Source of the DNA: Actinoallomurus liliacearum
Lineage (GTDB): Bacteria; Actinomycetota; Actinomycetes; Streptosporangiales; Streptosporangiaceae
Reading direction: 5' to 3'
Assembly (NCBI RefSeq): GCF_039542035.1
Contig: NZ_BAABHJ010000038.1
Coordinates: forward strand, 65,335 to 129,334
Length of the DNA: 64,000 bases
Position numbers and translations under genes: made by a program. The notes under the pieces were generated by a model. The model made no database searches. It was not told where the DNA came from and was given only the letters and a program-made list of their open reading frames with translations. Below are positions 8,629-16,209 of this stretch, in pieces. Positions within the stretch are counted from its first letter, which is position 1. Each line of letters opens with the position of its first letter.

Positions 8629-9765
8629 TCAGCGGTCCACCGCGAGCTCGGACAGCCGCATCGCCAGCCCGCGCCGCACCGCCGCGTTGTGGCCGGCCAC
8701 CGTCAGGAGGGTGTTGCGCACGGCGCGGGCGGCGGGCCCGCCGGCGGTGGCGGCGCGGGTCATCCGGTCGGTCATCGCCACGACGCCGGCGGCCACCGGG
8801 CGCCGCGCCTCCTCGTAGCCGTCCTCGGCGCCGTCGGCGAGCCGGCGGGCCAGGTCCACCGCGTCCTGGATGCCGGTGTTCATCCCCTGGCCGCCGGCCG
8901 GGCTGTGCACGTGGGCGGCGTCGCCGGCGAGGAAGATCCGTCCGGCCCGGTAGTGGTCGGCGATCCGGTGGTGCACCCGGAACCGCGAGCTCCACACGAC
9001 GTCGTGGACACGCGCCGGGGTGGCACGCGGGCCCCGGGCGCCGAGCAGGTCGCGCACGTCGGCGGCGTCCGGGTGCTCGGGGGCGTCGTCGACGGTCGCG
9101 ACGACCCGGTGCCGGCCCCCCGGCAGCGGCGCGACGACGACCAGCCCGTCCGGGGAGAAGAACAGCTGGACCTCGTCGTCCGGCAGGCCCCACTCGAGGT
9201 GGACGTCGGCGAGGACGAACGACTGCGGGTAGGCGTCGCCCGTGAAGCCGATGCCGGCCTGCTCGCGGACGACGCTGTGCATGCCGTCCGCGCCGACGAC
9301 GTGGCGCGCCCGGACCGTCGCCCCGTCGGCCAGCCGAATGGTGGCGCCGTCGGCGTCGCCCGTCACCGCGGTCACCTCCCGGCCCCGGTGGACCTCGCCG
9401 CCGAGCGCCCGCAGGCGGCGGAGCAGGACCTCCTCGGTGGTGCTCTGCGGGACCATGAGCGTGTAGGGGTGCGCGGTGGGCAGCCCGCCGAAGTCGACTC
9501 TCATGAGCGTCCGGTCCCGGTCCCGGACCGTGAACGTCGGGACGATCACTCCGCGCTCGACGAGCTCGCCGGCGACCTTCAGCGGCTCGAGGACCTCGAG
9601 GGTCCGGGCGTGCACCACGGCGGCGCGGGAGGTGTTAGCCCCCTCGGCCGCCTTGTCCAGCAGCACGGCGTCCTTCCCCCGGTCGACCAGTGACGCGGCC
9701 AGGGCCAGGCCGGTGGGGCCGGCGCCGACGACGGCGACCTCGACGGTGTCGGGAAGCTTCGGCAT
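8629..9765 (-). CDS. FAD-dependent monooxygenase (PHBH/PheA-type aromatic hydroxylase family)
   Basis: A 378-residue single-component flavoprotein monooxygenase. The dinucleotide-binding GAGPTGLALA is near residue 14, the DG motif GADGMHSVVREQ near 155, and the GD motif FLAGDAAHVHSPAGGQGMN near 285, all characteristic of NAD(P)H-dependent ring hydroxylases. ATG 9765 has a perfect GGAGG site. It is slightly shorter than most PHBH-fold enzymes because the C-terminal domain is minimal. Divergent from a TetR gene, with two identical-type operators between them, so it is probably induced by its substrate through that repressor. Substrate not predictable. Confidence 0.9.
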   Translation of the reverse strand: MPKLPDTVEVAVVGAGPTGLALAASLVDRGKDAVLLDKAAEGANTSRAAVVHARTLEVLEPLKVAGELVERGVIVPTFTVRDRDRTLMRVDFGGLPTAHPYTLMVPQSTTEEVLLRRLRALGGEVHRGREVTAVTGDADGATIRLADGATVRARHVVGADGMHSVVREQAGIGFTGDAYPQSFVLADVHLEWGLPDDEVQLFFSPDGLVVVAPLPGGRHRVVATVDDAPEHPDAADVRDLLGARGPRATPARVHDVVWSSRFRVHHRIADHYRAGRIFLAGDAAHVHSPAGGQGMNTGIQDAVDLARRLADGAEDGYEEARRPVAAGVVAMTDRMTRAATAGGPAARAVRNTLLTVAGHNAAVRRGLAMRLSELAVDR

Positions 9766-9794
9766 GGTGACCTCCGAGAAGTCAACAGATGATG

Positions 9795-9810
9795 GCCAAC
9801 GGACGTTGGC
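9795..9810. promoter_or_regulatory. Putative TetR operator, copy 1
   Basis: Inverted repeat GCCAAC-GGAC-GTTGGC, 30 bp upstream of the monooxygenase start. The same arms recur at 9838-9853, so this is a repeated palindrome in a divergent promoter flanked by a TetR gene. Function is inferred from context. Confidence 0.75.
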
Positions 9811-9837
9811 AGAAGAGTAACCCGCGACACGGCGTTT

Positions 9838-9853
9838 GCCAACACTCGTTGGC
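9838..9853. promoter_or_regulatory. Putative TetR operator, copy 2
   Basis: Inverted repeat GCCAAC-ACTC-GTTGGC, 14 bp upstream of the tetR ATG and 43 bp centre-to-centre (about four helical turns) from copy 1. Identical arms with a different 4-bp spacer indicate selection on the arms. Position fits autorepression of the regulator and repression of the monooxygenase. Confidence 0.75.
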
Positions 9854-9867
9854 CTACACTTGGTGGC

Positions 9868-10428
9868 ATGGCTTTCACCGCTCGCTCCGAGGAGACCCGG
9901 GCCGCGATCCTCGCCGCCGCCCGCCGCCGCTTCGCCGCCGACGGCTACGAGCGGGCGACCGTTCGCGCCATCGCCGCCGACGCGGACATCGATCCCTCGA
10001 TGGTCATCCGCTACTACGGGTCCAAGGAGGGTCTGTTCGCCGCCGCGGTCGACGTGGACCTGCGGCTTCCGGACCTGGCCGCCCTGCCCCCCGACCGGGT
10101 CGGAGAGGTCTTCGTGCGGCACTTCCTGGCGCTGTGGGAGGGTCCTGGGCCCGGTGAGGTGCTGACCGTCCTCCTGCGGTCCGCGGTCACGAACGAGAGC
10201 GCCGCCGAGCGCATGCGCATGATCTTCGCCACCCAGGTCGCGACGGCACTCGGCCCGTCCGTCGAGGACGGCCCCACCCGGGCCGCCCTCGTCGCCGGCC
10301 AGGTCCTGGGCGTCGCGCTGTGCCGTTACATCCTGCGGCTGCCGCCCATGGTCGCCCTCGATGCCGAGACGCTCGTCGCCTACCTCGCCCCGACGGTCCA
10401 GCGGTACATCGGCGCGCCTCTGGCCTAG
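9868..10428 (+). CDS. TetR family transcriptional regulator
   Basis: A 186-residue regulator. The N-terminal helix-turn-helix (EETRAAILAAARRRFAADGY, then ATVRAIAADADIDPSMVIRYYGSKEGLF) spans residues 8-55. The C-terminal all-helical domain resembles the TetR_C groups that follow an MIRYYGSK turn in actinobacteria. It is divergent from the FAD monooxygenase and flanked by two copies of GCCAAC-N4-GTTGGC, making it the likely repressor of that enzyme and of itself. Ligand unknown, plausibly an aromatic substrate of the hydroxylase. Confidence 0.9.
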   Translation: MAFTARSEETRAAILAAARRRFAADGYERATVRAIAADADIDPSMVIRYYGSKEGLFAAAVDVDLRLPDLAALPPDRVGEVFVRHFLALWEGPGPGEVLTVLLRSAVTNESAAERMRMIFATQVATALGPSVEDGPTRAALVAGQVLGVALCRYILRLPPMVALDAETLVAYLAPTVQRYIGAPLA

Positions 10429-10455
10429 TGGGACGGCCCGTGTTACGCCATAGAC

Positions 10456-11829
10456 ATGGGCGCCAGCAGAAGGCGGGACGACCAGGTGGCCGCGCACGTG
10501 GCGGAACGGGTCGAAACCGGCCGCATCGACCTCGTCCGGTTCCTCTACGCCGACCACGGCGGCATCATCCGCGGCAAGTCCGTGGCCGGGCCGCGGGTCG
10601 CCGAGCGGCTCCACACGGGCATCGGCCACACGGTCGCCATGATGGCGATGACCATGCTCGACACGCTGCAGCCGGTCGAGGGCATGGGCCCCGTCGGCGA
10701 GGTCCGCATCCTGGCCGACCCCTCGACCTTCACGCCGCTCCCGTACGCGCCCGGCGCCGCCGTGATGCTGTCGGACCTCGTCCAGCCCGACGGCCGGCCG
10801 TGGGCGGCGTGCCCGCGCACCTTCCTCAAACAGGCCGTCGCCGAGCTCGCGGACGTCGGCTACTCCGTCCTCGCGGCGTTCGAGCCGGAGTTCACGCTGG
10901 GCCGCCGGACGCCGACCGACCAGGGCCCGGACCGGCTCGTCCCGATCGACGACAGCCTCTGCTACTCCGCCACGGGCTTCCACGCCGCGCACGACTTCGC
11001 GGTCGAACTGCTGCACGCCCTGGAGGCCCAGGGCATGCGCGTGGAGCACTACCACCCCGAACTCGGGCACGGGCAGCAGGAGATGTCCATCCGGCCTGCC
11101 CCGCCCCTGCGCGCCGCCGACAACCACGTGCTCTACCGCGAGACCGTACGGGCCGTGGCGATGCGGCAGGGGCTGTGGGCCTCGCTCGCGCCCAAGCCCA
11201 TCGCCGGCCAGGCGGGCAACGGCTGCCACCTGCACCTGTCGCTGTGGTCCGGCGACCGCAACGTCTTCCACGACCCGGCGGGCGCGTACGGGCTGTCGAA
11301 CGAGGGCCGCTGGTTCATCGGCGGCCTCCTGGCGCACCTGCCCGCGCTGACGGCGCTCACCTCCGGCACCGTCAACGGTTTCCGCCGCCTCGTGCCCCGG
11401 TCGTGGGCGAGCGCGTACGCCTGCTACGGCTCGGACAACCGCGAGGCCGCGGTGCGGATCTGCTCGCCGATGCGCGACGCGGCCGAGGAGAGCACCAACC
11501 TGGAGCTCAAGCCGTCGGACTCGTCCGCCAACCCGTACCTGTCGCTCGGGGCGGTCATCCGCGCCGGACTGGACGGCATCCGGTGTAAGACCGAGCCTGG
11601 CGCGGCCGTCGACGTGGACCCCGACACCCTTCCCGAGGCCGACCGCCCGCCACGCCTGCCGTCATCCCTCGGCGAGGCGCTCGACGCCCTCGAGGCCGAC
11701 GACCTGCTCATGACGGCCCTCGGCCCGTTGCGCGGCGCCGCCTACCTGGCCGTCAAGCGCGCCGACGTCGAGGCCTTCGCCGGAAGAGACGCCGATTACG
11801 AGTGCTTCCACCACTTCACGAAGTTCTGA
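10456..11829 (+). CDS. Glutamine synthetase-like (GlnA family, class III-type) ligase
   Basis: A 457-residue glutamine synthetase superfamily protein. It shows the beta-grasp N-terminus with FLYADHGGIIRGKSV near residue 30, the metal-binding FEPEFTL near 150, ELGHGQQEMS near 205 and the ATP/glutamate-binding GNGCHLHLSLW near 255. The Tyr adenylylation loop of housekeeping GlnA is not recognisable. Such GlnA2/3/4-like enzymes ligate glutamate to amines (polyamines, ethanolamine) in Streptomyces, so a gamma-glutamyl-amine ligase is more likely than ammonia assimilation. It follows tetR after 27 bp with no clear ribosome site, so it may be leaderless or cotranscribed. The hairpin at 11835-11883 lies just downstream. 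Confidence 0.85.
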   Translation: MGASRRRDDQVAAHVAERVETGRIDLVRFLYADHGGIIRGKSVAGPRVAERLHTGIGHTVAMMAMTMLDTLQPVEGMGPVGEVRILADPSTFTPLPYAPGAAVMLSDLVQPDGRPWAACPRTFLKQAVAELADVGYSVLAAFEPEFTLGRRTPTDQGPDRLVPIDDSLCYSATGFHAAHDFAVELLHALEAQGMRVEHYHPELGHGQQEMSIRPAPPLRAADNHVLYRETVRAVAMRQGLWASLAPKPIAGQAGNGCHLHLSLWSGDRNVFHDPAGAYGLSNEGRWFIGGLLAHLPALTALTSGTVNGFRRLVPRSWASAYACYGSDNREAAVRICSPMRDAAEESTNLELKPSDSSANPYLSLGAVIRAGLDGIRCKTEPGAAVDVDPDTLPEADRPPRLPSSLGEALDALEADDLLMTALGPLRGAAYLAVKRADVEAFAGRDADYECFHHFTKF

Positions 11830-11834
11830 ACCGG

Positions 11835-11883
11835 TGATCACTGGCGTCCGCTGTGCTCTACGCGCAGTGACCGCCAGTGATCA
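11835..11883. repeat. 49-bp hairpin element with TCTAC loop, copy 1
   Basis: A near-complete hairpin: TGATCACTGGCG (11835-11846) pairs perfectly with CGCCAGTGATCA (11872-11883). After two mismatches, a further eight base pairs (two G-T wobbles) reach a TCTAC loop. It lies between the converging glutamine-synthetase-like gene and the hydrolase pseudogene; the right arm includes that gene's stop. A second copy of the same length is at 23927-23975. It may act as a terminator or be a REP-like element. Confidence 0.8.
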
Positions 11884-12428
11884 GCCTGACATCGCCGACC
11901 AGAACGCCTGGAGTGCCGTGGTGAAGCGCCGTGGGGCGTCGACGTTGGCGAGGTGGCCGGCGCCGGGGATCTCCTGGATGTCCGCGTGGGCGAGGCCGGC
12001 GGCGATGCGCTCGGCGTGGGAGCGGGGCGTCCTCGTGTCGTGCTCTCCGACGAGGAGCAGGACCGGGCAGCGGACCTCGGGCAGGAGCGGGCGCAGGTCG
12101 GTGCCGAAACAGCGGTGGGCGGCGGTCGTGTACGCCTTCAGCGGGGTACCGGCCAGAACCTCGCGCGACCGTGGTCCGGTCGACTCCCGAACGAGCCCGG
12201 ACGCGCGCTGGTCGCGGCGCCGGCGTCGTCGAGCAGCGCGGCGAGCTCGGCCCCGGCCGGGGATCGGCCGTGGCCGGGCAGGTCGGCGAGGAGCAGGCGC
12301 CGGTCGGCGGCCAGGAACGGCGCACAGGGATGCCACATCGTGTGGTCGAGCCCGAGGCTGTGCAGCAGCAGGACCGGCTCCTGTTCGGAACCCGGGCCGA
12401 TCACCTCGGCGAAGGGGCGGGCGGTCAT
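11881..12428 (-). pseudogene. Alpha/beta hydrolase (3-oxoadipate enol-lactonase-like), internal deletion and frameshift
   Basis: The first frame from ATG 12428 encodes the hydrolase N-terminus (PVLLLHSLGLDHTMW, then DLPGHGRSPAG, then LAALLDDAGA) and runs into a stop at 12138. The C-terminal half, with the acid loop LLLVGEHDTRTP and the histidine loop GAGHLANVDAP, continues in another frame to 11881. The GxSxG nucleophile segment and roughly 80 residues expected between the halves are absent. The total is ~548 bp against ~780 for the family. Neither half could be catalytic. The ATG overlaps the IclR stop (ATGA), the usual coupling of a functional regulator-hydrolase pair. Confidence 0.8.
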
Positions 12429-13213
12429 CCGGTCACCGCCTCGGCGTGCCCGAGACCGGCCGAGATCCGGGCGGCGGCGGCCGTGACGGCCGCGGCCAGC
12501 TCGCGCCGGCGCGCGGGGCCGAAGCGGGCTTCGGGCACGCAGCAGCCGACCGCGGCGACGGGCGTTCCGGTGTAGTCGCGGATGACGGCGCCGACGCCGC
12601 ACACGCCGGGACGCCACGACGACTCGTTGATCGCGTATCCCCGCTCGCGCACGCGCGTCAGCTCCTCGGCCAGCCGCTCGGGCTCGGTGATCGTGTTCTC
12701 GGTGTAGCGCCGCAGTCCGGCCTCGCCCACGCGCGCCATCTCGGCGGGCGGCTGGTAGGCGAGGAGGGCCCGCCCGGGCGCCACACAGTGCGCCGGGGCG
12801 CGGGCTCCCACCCGGGACTGCGGCGCGACGGGCAGCCGGGAGTCCAGCTTGGCGAGGTAGACGACCTCACCCCGGTCGTACACGCACAGGTGGACGACCT
12901 CGCCGGTGACCGTGTTCAGCTCCTCCAGGTACGGCCGGGCGACGTCGCCGAGCCGCACTCCCGCCAGGACGCTCATGCCGAGCTCCACGCAGCGCAGACC
13001 CGCACGGTACAGGCCCGTCTCGGGGTCCTGCTCGGCGTAGCCCCGCGCCACCAGGGTGGCGAGCAGCCGATGTGTGGTCGCCTTCGACCGCCCGCACGCG
13101 TCGGCGACGCGGCCGAGTGACCGGGGTCCCTGCGCCGCGAGGAGCTCGAGGACGTCGAGAGCGTGGGCGACCGCCTGGACCGGTTGCTCGTCGCCGTCGT
13201 TGCTTGACCTCAT
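12425..13213 (-). CDS. IclR family transcriptional regulator
   Basis: A 262-residue IclR protein. The winged helix lies at residues 10-75 (AVAHALDVLELLAAQGPRSL, then RSKATTHRLLATLVARGYAEQD). The effector domain contains VVHLCVYDRGEVVYLAKLDS, APAHCVAPGRALLAY and GVGAVIRDYTGTPVAAVG. The family often controls aromatic-acid catabolism (PcaR, PcaU), in keeping with the coupled lactonase-like hydrolase, now broken. Divergent from a RidA gene across ~76 bp that contain a direct repeat ATG(A/C)CGTTTC, a candidate binding site. Confidence 0.9.
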   Translation of the reverse strand: MRSSNDGDEQPVQAVAHALDVLELLAAQGPRSLGRVADACGRSKATTHRLLATLVARGYAEQDPETGLYRAGLRCVELGMSVLAGVRLGDVARPYLEELNTVTGEVVHLCVYDRGEVVYLAKLDSRLPVAPQSRVGARAPAHCVAPGRALLAYQPPAEMARVGEAGLRRYTENTITEPERLAEELTRVRERGYAINESSWRPGVCGVGAVIRDYTGTPVAAVGCCVPEARFGPARRRELAAAVTAAAARISAGLGHAEAVTG

Positions 13214-13227
13214 GGGCGGAGAATACG

Positions 13228-13274
13228 GAATGACGTTTCGAAGATAAAGATCTTTCGGAATGCCGTTTCATTCC
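13228..13274. promoter_or_regulatory. Candidate IclR operator region (direct repeat)
   Basis: ATGACGTTTC at 13231-13240 and ATGCCGTTTC at 13260-13269 differ at one base and are 29 bp apart. The first is preceded by GGA and the second followed by ATTCC, giving partial inverted symmetry. This is the only A/T-richer stretch between the divergent IclR and RidA genes. Function inferred. Confidence 0.45.
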
Positions 13275-13289
13275 GCTACATTGCCCGGC

Positions 13290-13763
13290 GTGGATCTGAT
13301 CGAAGAACGCCTCTCCGAACTCGGGGAGACGCTCCCCGCCCCCATCGCCGCTCCTCCCGGCGTCGCCCTGCGGTTGGAGTTCGTCACGGCCGTGGGCTCC
13401 CTGGCGTACCTGTCGGGGCATGGCCCGGCCAACGGCCCGCGGCGGCTCGCCCGCGGAAAGGTCGGCGCGGACCTCACCGTCGAAGAGGGCCGGGCGGCGG
13501 CCCGTCAGTGCGCGCTCGCGGCACTCGCGTCGCTCAAGCGAGAGTTCGGCGAGCTGACGCGCGTCCGGCGATGGATCAAGGTCACCGGGTACGTGAACTG
13601 CGTCCCGGGCTTCGAGCAGACGCCCGCCGTCGTGAACGGTTTCAGCGACCTGATCTACGACCTGTGGGGCGACGCCGGGCGCCACGCCCGGTCCGCGATC
13701 GGCGTCTGCGCCCTTCCGTTCGCGGTGCCCGTCGAGGTGGAGGCGGTCGTGGAGCTCGCCTGA
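13290..13763 (+). CDS. RidA/YjgF family protein
   Basis: A 157-residue RidA-superfamily protein. The homologous block begins VDLIEERLSELGETLPAP and includes LAYLSGHGPANG near residue 40, RVRRWIKVTGYVNC near 100 and a C-terminal PVEVEAVVELA. The canonical RidA arginine (in the segment before the final strand) is not obvious in ALPFAVPVEVEAVVE, so it may belong to a Rid subgroup lacking imine deaminase activity. GTG 13290 was chosen because homology starts there; ATG 13260 is an alternative but lies in the putative operator. Divergent from the IclR regulator. Confidence 0.8.
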   Translation: MDLIEERLSELGETLPAPIAAPPGVALRLEFVTAVGSLAYLSGHGPANGPRRLARGKVGADLTVEEGRAAARQCALAALASLKREFGELTRVRRWIKVTGYVNCVPGFEQTPAVVNGFSDLIYDLWGDAGRHARSAIGVCALPFAVPVEVEAVVELA

Positions 13764-13766
13764 CCG

Positions 13767-14750
13767 TCAGCGGGGTCGCAAGGGGCCGCGGCCGGCGCAG
13801 GTGCGCTCCATGGCGGCGGTGATCTCCTCCAGGTCCTCCCGGGTCAGTTCCAGGGCCGCGGCGGGGAGCCAGCCGTCGACCTGGCCGGGGCGGCGGGCGC
13901 CGACGATCGCGCCGGTCACACCCGGCCACGTCAGCGTCCACGCGACCGCCACCGCCGCCGGGGACACGCCGTGCCGCTCGGCGACCGGCCGCAGCGCGTC
14001 GGCCAGCGCCAGGTTCGCGTCGAGGCCGATGGTGAAGTCCGGGGAGCGGCGCCGCCAGTCGTCCTCGGCGAGCGCGGCGACCCGCTCCCGGGAGAACGCG
14101 CCGGTGAGCAGGCCGGACTGCATCGGCGAGTAGACGATCACTCCGGTGCCGTGCCGGGTGCACCAGTCGAGCTCGGGCGCGGCGGTCCGGTCGATCAGGG
14201 AGAAGGCCGGTTGCAGCGTGTCGACGTGCGCGATCTGCTCGGCCTGTCCCAGTCTCAGCGCGCTGTGGTTGGACAGGCCGATCGCCCGGACCTTCCCCTC
14301 CTGCCGCAGCTCCGCCATGGTCTCCCAGTACATGGCGGTCGGCGTGCCGTCCTCGGGCGTCTGGTGGACCTGGTAGAGGTCGATGCGCTCGGCCTGGAGC
14401 CGCCGCAGCGACTCCTCCACCTCACGGCGGATCGTCGTGGGAGTGGCGACGCGGAACACGTTCCCGTAGTCGTCCCAGGTCATCCCGCACTTGGTGAAGA
14501 CGTACGGCCGGTCGGAGACGCCCTGGAGCGCCATGGCGACGATCTTCTCCGAGTGCCCGAGCCCGTACACCGCGGCCGTGTCGATCCAGTTGACGCCCTG
14601 GTCGACGGCGTGCCGGATCGCGGTGATCGACTCCTCGTCGTCCTGCGGGCCCCAGCCGTACGCCCAGGAGCCCCCGGCCGCCCAGGCGCCGAAGCCGACG
14701 CGCGTGATCCGCATGTCGGTCGTGCCCAGGCGGGCCGTGGGCAGGGCCAT
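13767..14750 (-). CDS. Aldo/keto reductase
   Basis: A 327-residue TIM-barrel oxidoreductase of the AKR family (YajO/PdxI-like group). The catalytic tetrad is visible: Asp in WIDTAAVYGLGHSE, the Tyr of the same motif, Lys in YVFTKCG and His in DLYQVHQ. NADPH-binding elements IVYSPMQSGLL and GAIVGARRPGQVD lie in the C-terminal half. ATG 14750 has a GGAGAAGG-type site. It lies upstream of nothing else on its strand but is preceded, after 34 bp, by the sugar porter gene, so it probably forms the end of the transcript dehydrogenase-porter-reductase. The family reduces sugar aldehydes and related carbonyls. Confidence 0.9.
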   Translation of the reverse strand: MALPTARLGTTDMRITRVGFGAWAAGGSWAYGWGPQDDEESITAIRHAVDQGVNWIDTAAVYGLGHSEKIVAMALQGVSDRPYVFTKCGMTWDDYGNVFRVATPTTIRREVEESLRRLQAERIDLYQVHQTPEDGTPTAMYWETMAELRQEGKVRAIGLSNHSALRLGQAEQIAHVDTLQPAFSLIDRTAAPELDWCTRHGTGVIVYSPMQSGLLTGAFSRERVAALAEDDWRRRSPDFTIGLDANLALADALRPVAERHGVSPAAVAVAWTLTWPGVTGAIVGARRPGQVDGWLPAAALELTREDLEEITAAMERTCAGRGPLRPR

Positions 14751-14784
14751 GGTCCTTCTCCTCGGCGGTCGGTCCTCCGGGTCG

Positions 14785-16197
14785 TCAGCCCATCTCTTCC
14801 AGTTTCTTCCCCTTGGTCTCGTGCAGGTACCTGACCACGAAGAACACCGACAGCAGGGCGAAGATCGAGTACCCGACGTACGCCCCGGACAGGCTCCACT
14901 CGGACAGGCTGGGGAAGGTCACGGTGACCAGCCAGTTGGCGATCCACTGGGCCGCGACGGCCACCGCCATGGCCGCGGCCCGGATCCGGTTCGGGAAGAT
15001 CTCCCCGAGCATCACCCAGACGACCACGCCCCACGACAGCGCGAAGAACAGCACGTACGTGTGCGCGGCCACCAGCGCGACGAGGCCGTGCGAGTGCGGG
15101 ATGTGGACGTCGGTGCCGCCCGTCTTCTGCGCGGCGCTGAACGCCCAGGCCATGATCGCCAGGGAGATCGTCATGCCGACGGAGCCGATCAGGGCGAGCG
15201 GCTTACGGCCGATCCTGTCGACGAACAGGATCGCGATCAGCGTGCCGATGATGTTGATGATCGAGGTGGAGAGGCTGATCAGCAGGGAGTTGGTCTGCGA
15301 GATGCCGACCGAGTGCCACAGCGACGCCGAGTAGTAGAAGATCACGTTGATGCCGACGAACTGCTGCAGGACCGACAGGGCGATGCCGATCCAGACGATC
15401 GGCAGCAGGCCGAGCGCGGGCCCGCGCAGGTCGCGCAGTGACGGCTTGTGCTCCGAGCGCAGGACCCCCTGGATCTCCCCGATCCTGGCGTCCAGGTCGA
15501 TGTCCTCGCCCTCGACGTCGGCGAGGACCTGCCGGGCCTTCTTCAGCCGGTTGCTGGCGATCAGGTAGCGCGGCGACTCGGGGATGATCAGCCCGAACAC
15601 GAGGAAGATCACGGCGGGCAGGGCCGCGACGCCGAGCATCCACTGCCAGGCCTCGAGACCGAGCAGGTGCCCCCGGACCTCCCCGCCGGCCATCGAGGCG
15701 ATCGCGAAGTTGACGAGCTGGGAGATGGCGATGCCGAGCACGATCGCCAGTTGCTGGAAGGACGCCAGCCGCCCGCGGTAGGCGGGCGGCGCGATCTCGG
15801 CGATGTAGGTCGGGGAGACCACCGAAGCCATCCCGATCGCGATGCCGCCCACGATCCGCCAGGCGGCCAGCTCCCAGTCGGCGAACGGGAACATCGAGCC
15901 GATGGCGCTGATCACGAACAGCAGAGCGGACAGCCGCATGACGATGAGGCGTCCCCTCAGGTCGGCGAGCTTGCCGGCCACCGCCGCGCCGAGGGCCGAC
16001 CCCAGCAGAGCCGACGAGACGATGAGACCGGTGACGCCGGCCCCGACGTGGAAGTGGCCCTTGATACCGTCCACGGCCCCGTTGATGACGGCGCTGTCAT
16101 ACCCGAACAGGAACCCGCCGAGAGCGGCGGCCGCGCTGATGAAGACCACGTGCGCGAGGTTGTGTTCCTGTCGGGTGACGGGAGCTTGAATGGTCAT
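14785..16197 (-). CDS. MFS sugar porter (XylE/GlcP-type)
   Basis: A 470-residue, 12-helix sugar:H+ symporter. Family signatures are GFLFGYDSAVINGA in helix 1, the loop LADLRGRLIVM near residue 80, the PESPRYL motif near 215, QQFVGINVIFYYS in helix 7 and VDRIGRKPLAL in the second-half loop, with the C-terminal HETKGKKLEEM. These are the residues used for hexose or pentose binding in XylE and GlcP. It sits 12 bp downstream of a glucose-type dehydrogenase gene, so uptake of glucose or a related aldose followed by oxidation is the inferred function. Confidence 0.93.
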   Translation of the reverse strand: MTIQAPVTRQEHNLAHVVFISAAAALGGFLFGYDSAVINGAVDGIKGHFHVGAGVTGLIVSSALLGSALGAAVAGKLADLRGRLIVMRLSALLFVISAIGSMFPFADWELAAWRIVGGIAIGMASVVSPTYIAEIAPPAYRGRLASFQQLAIVLGIAISQLVNFAIASMAGGEVRGHLLGLEAWQWMLGVAALPAVIFLVFGLIIPESPRYLIASNRLKKARQVLADVEGEDIDLDARIGEIQGVLRSEHKPSLRDLRGPALGLLPIVWIGIALSVLQQFVGINVIFYYSASLWHSVGISQTNSLLISLSTSIINIIGTLIAILFVDRIGRKPLALIGSVGMTISLAIMAWAFSAAQKTGGTDVHIPHSHGLVALVAAHTYVLFFALSWGVVVWVMLGEIFPNRIRAAAMAVAVAAQWIANWLVTVTFPSLSEWSLSGAYVGYSIFALLSVFFVVRYLHETKGKKLEEMG

Positions 16198-16209
16198 GTT
16201 GATCCCGAT

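Noticed and set aside
8629..11829. Monooxygenase, TetR, glutamine-synthetase-like gene and hydrolase as a biosynthetic gene cluster
   Set aside because: No core synthase, carrier protein or export gene nearby; the genes look like separate catabolic or regulatory units.
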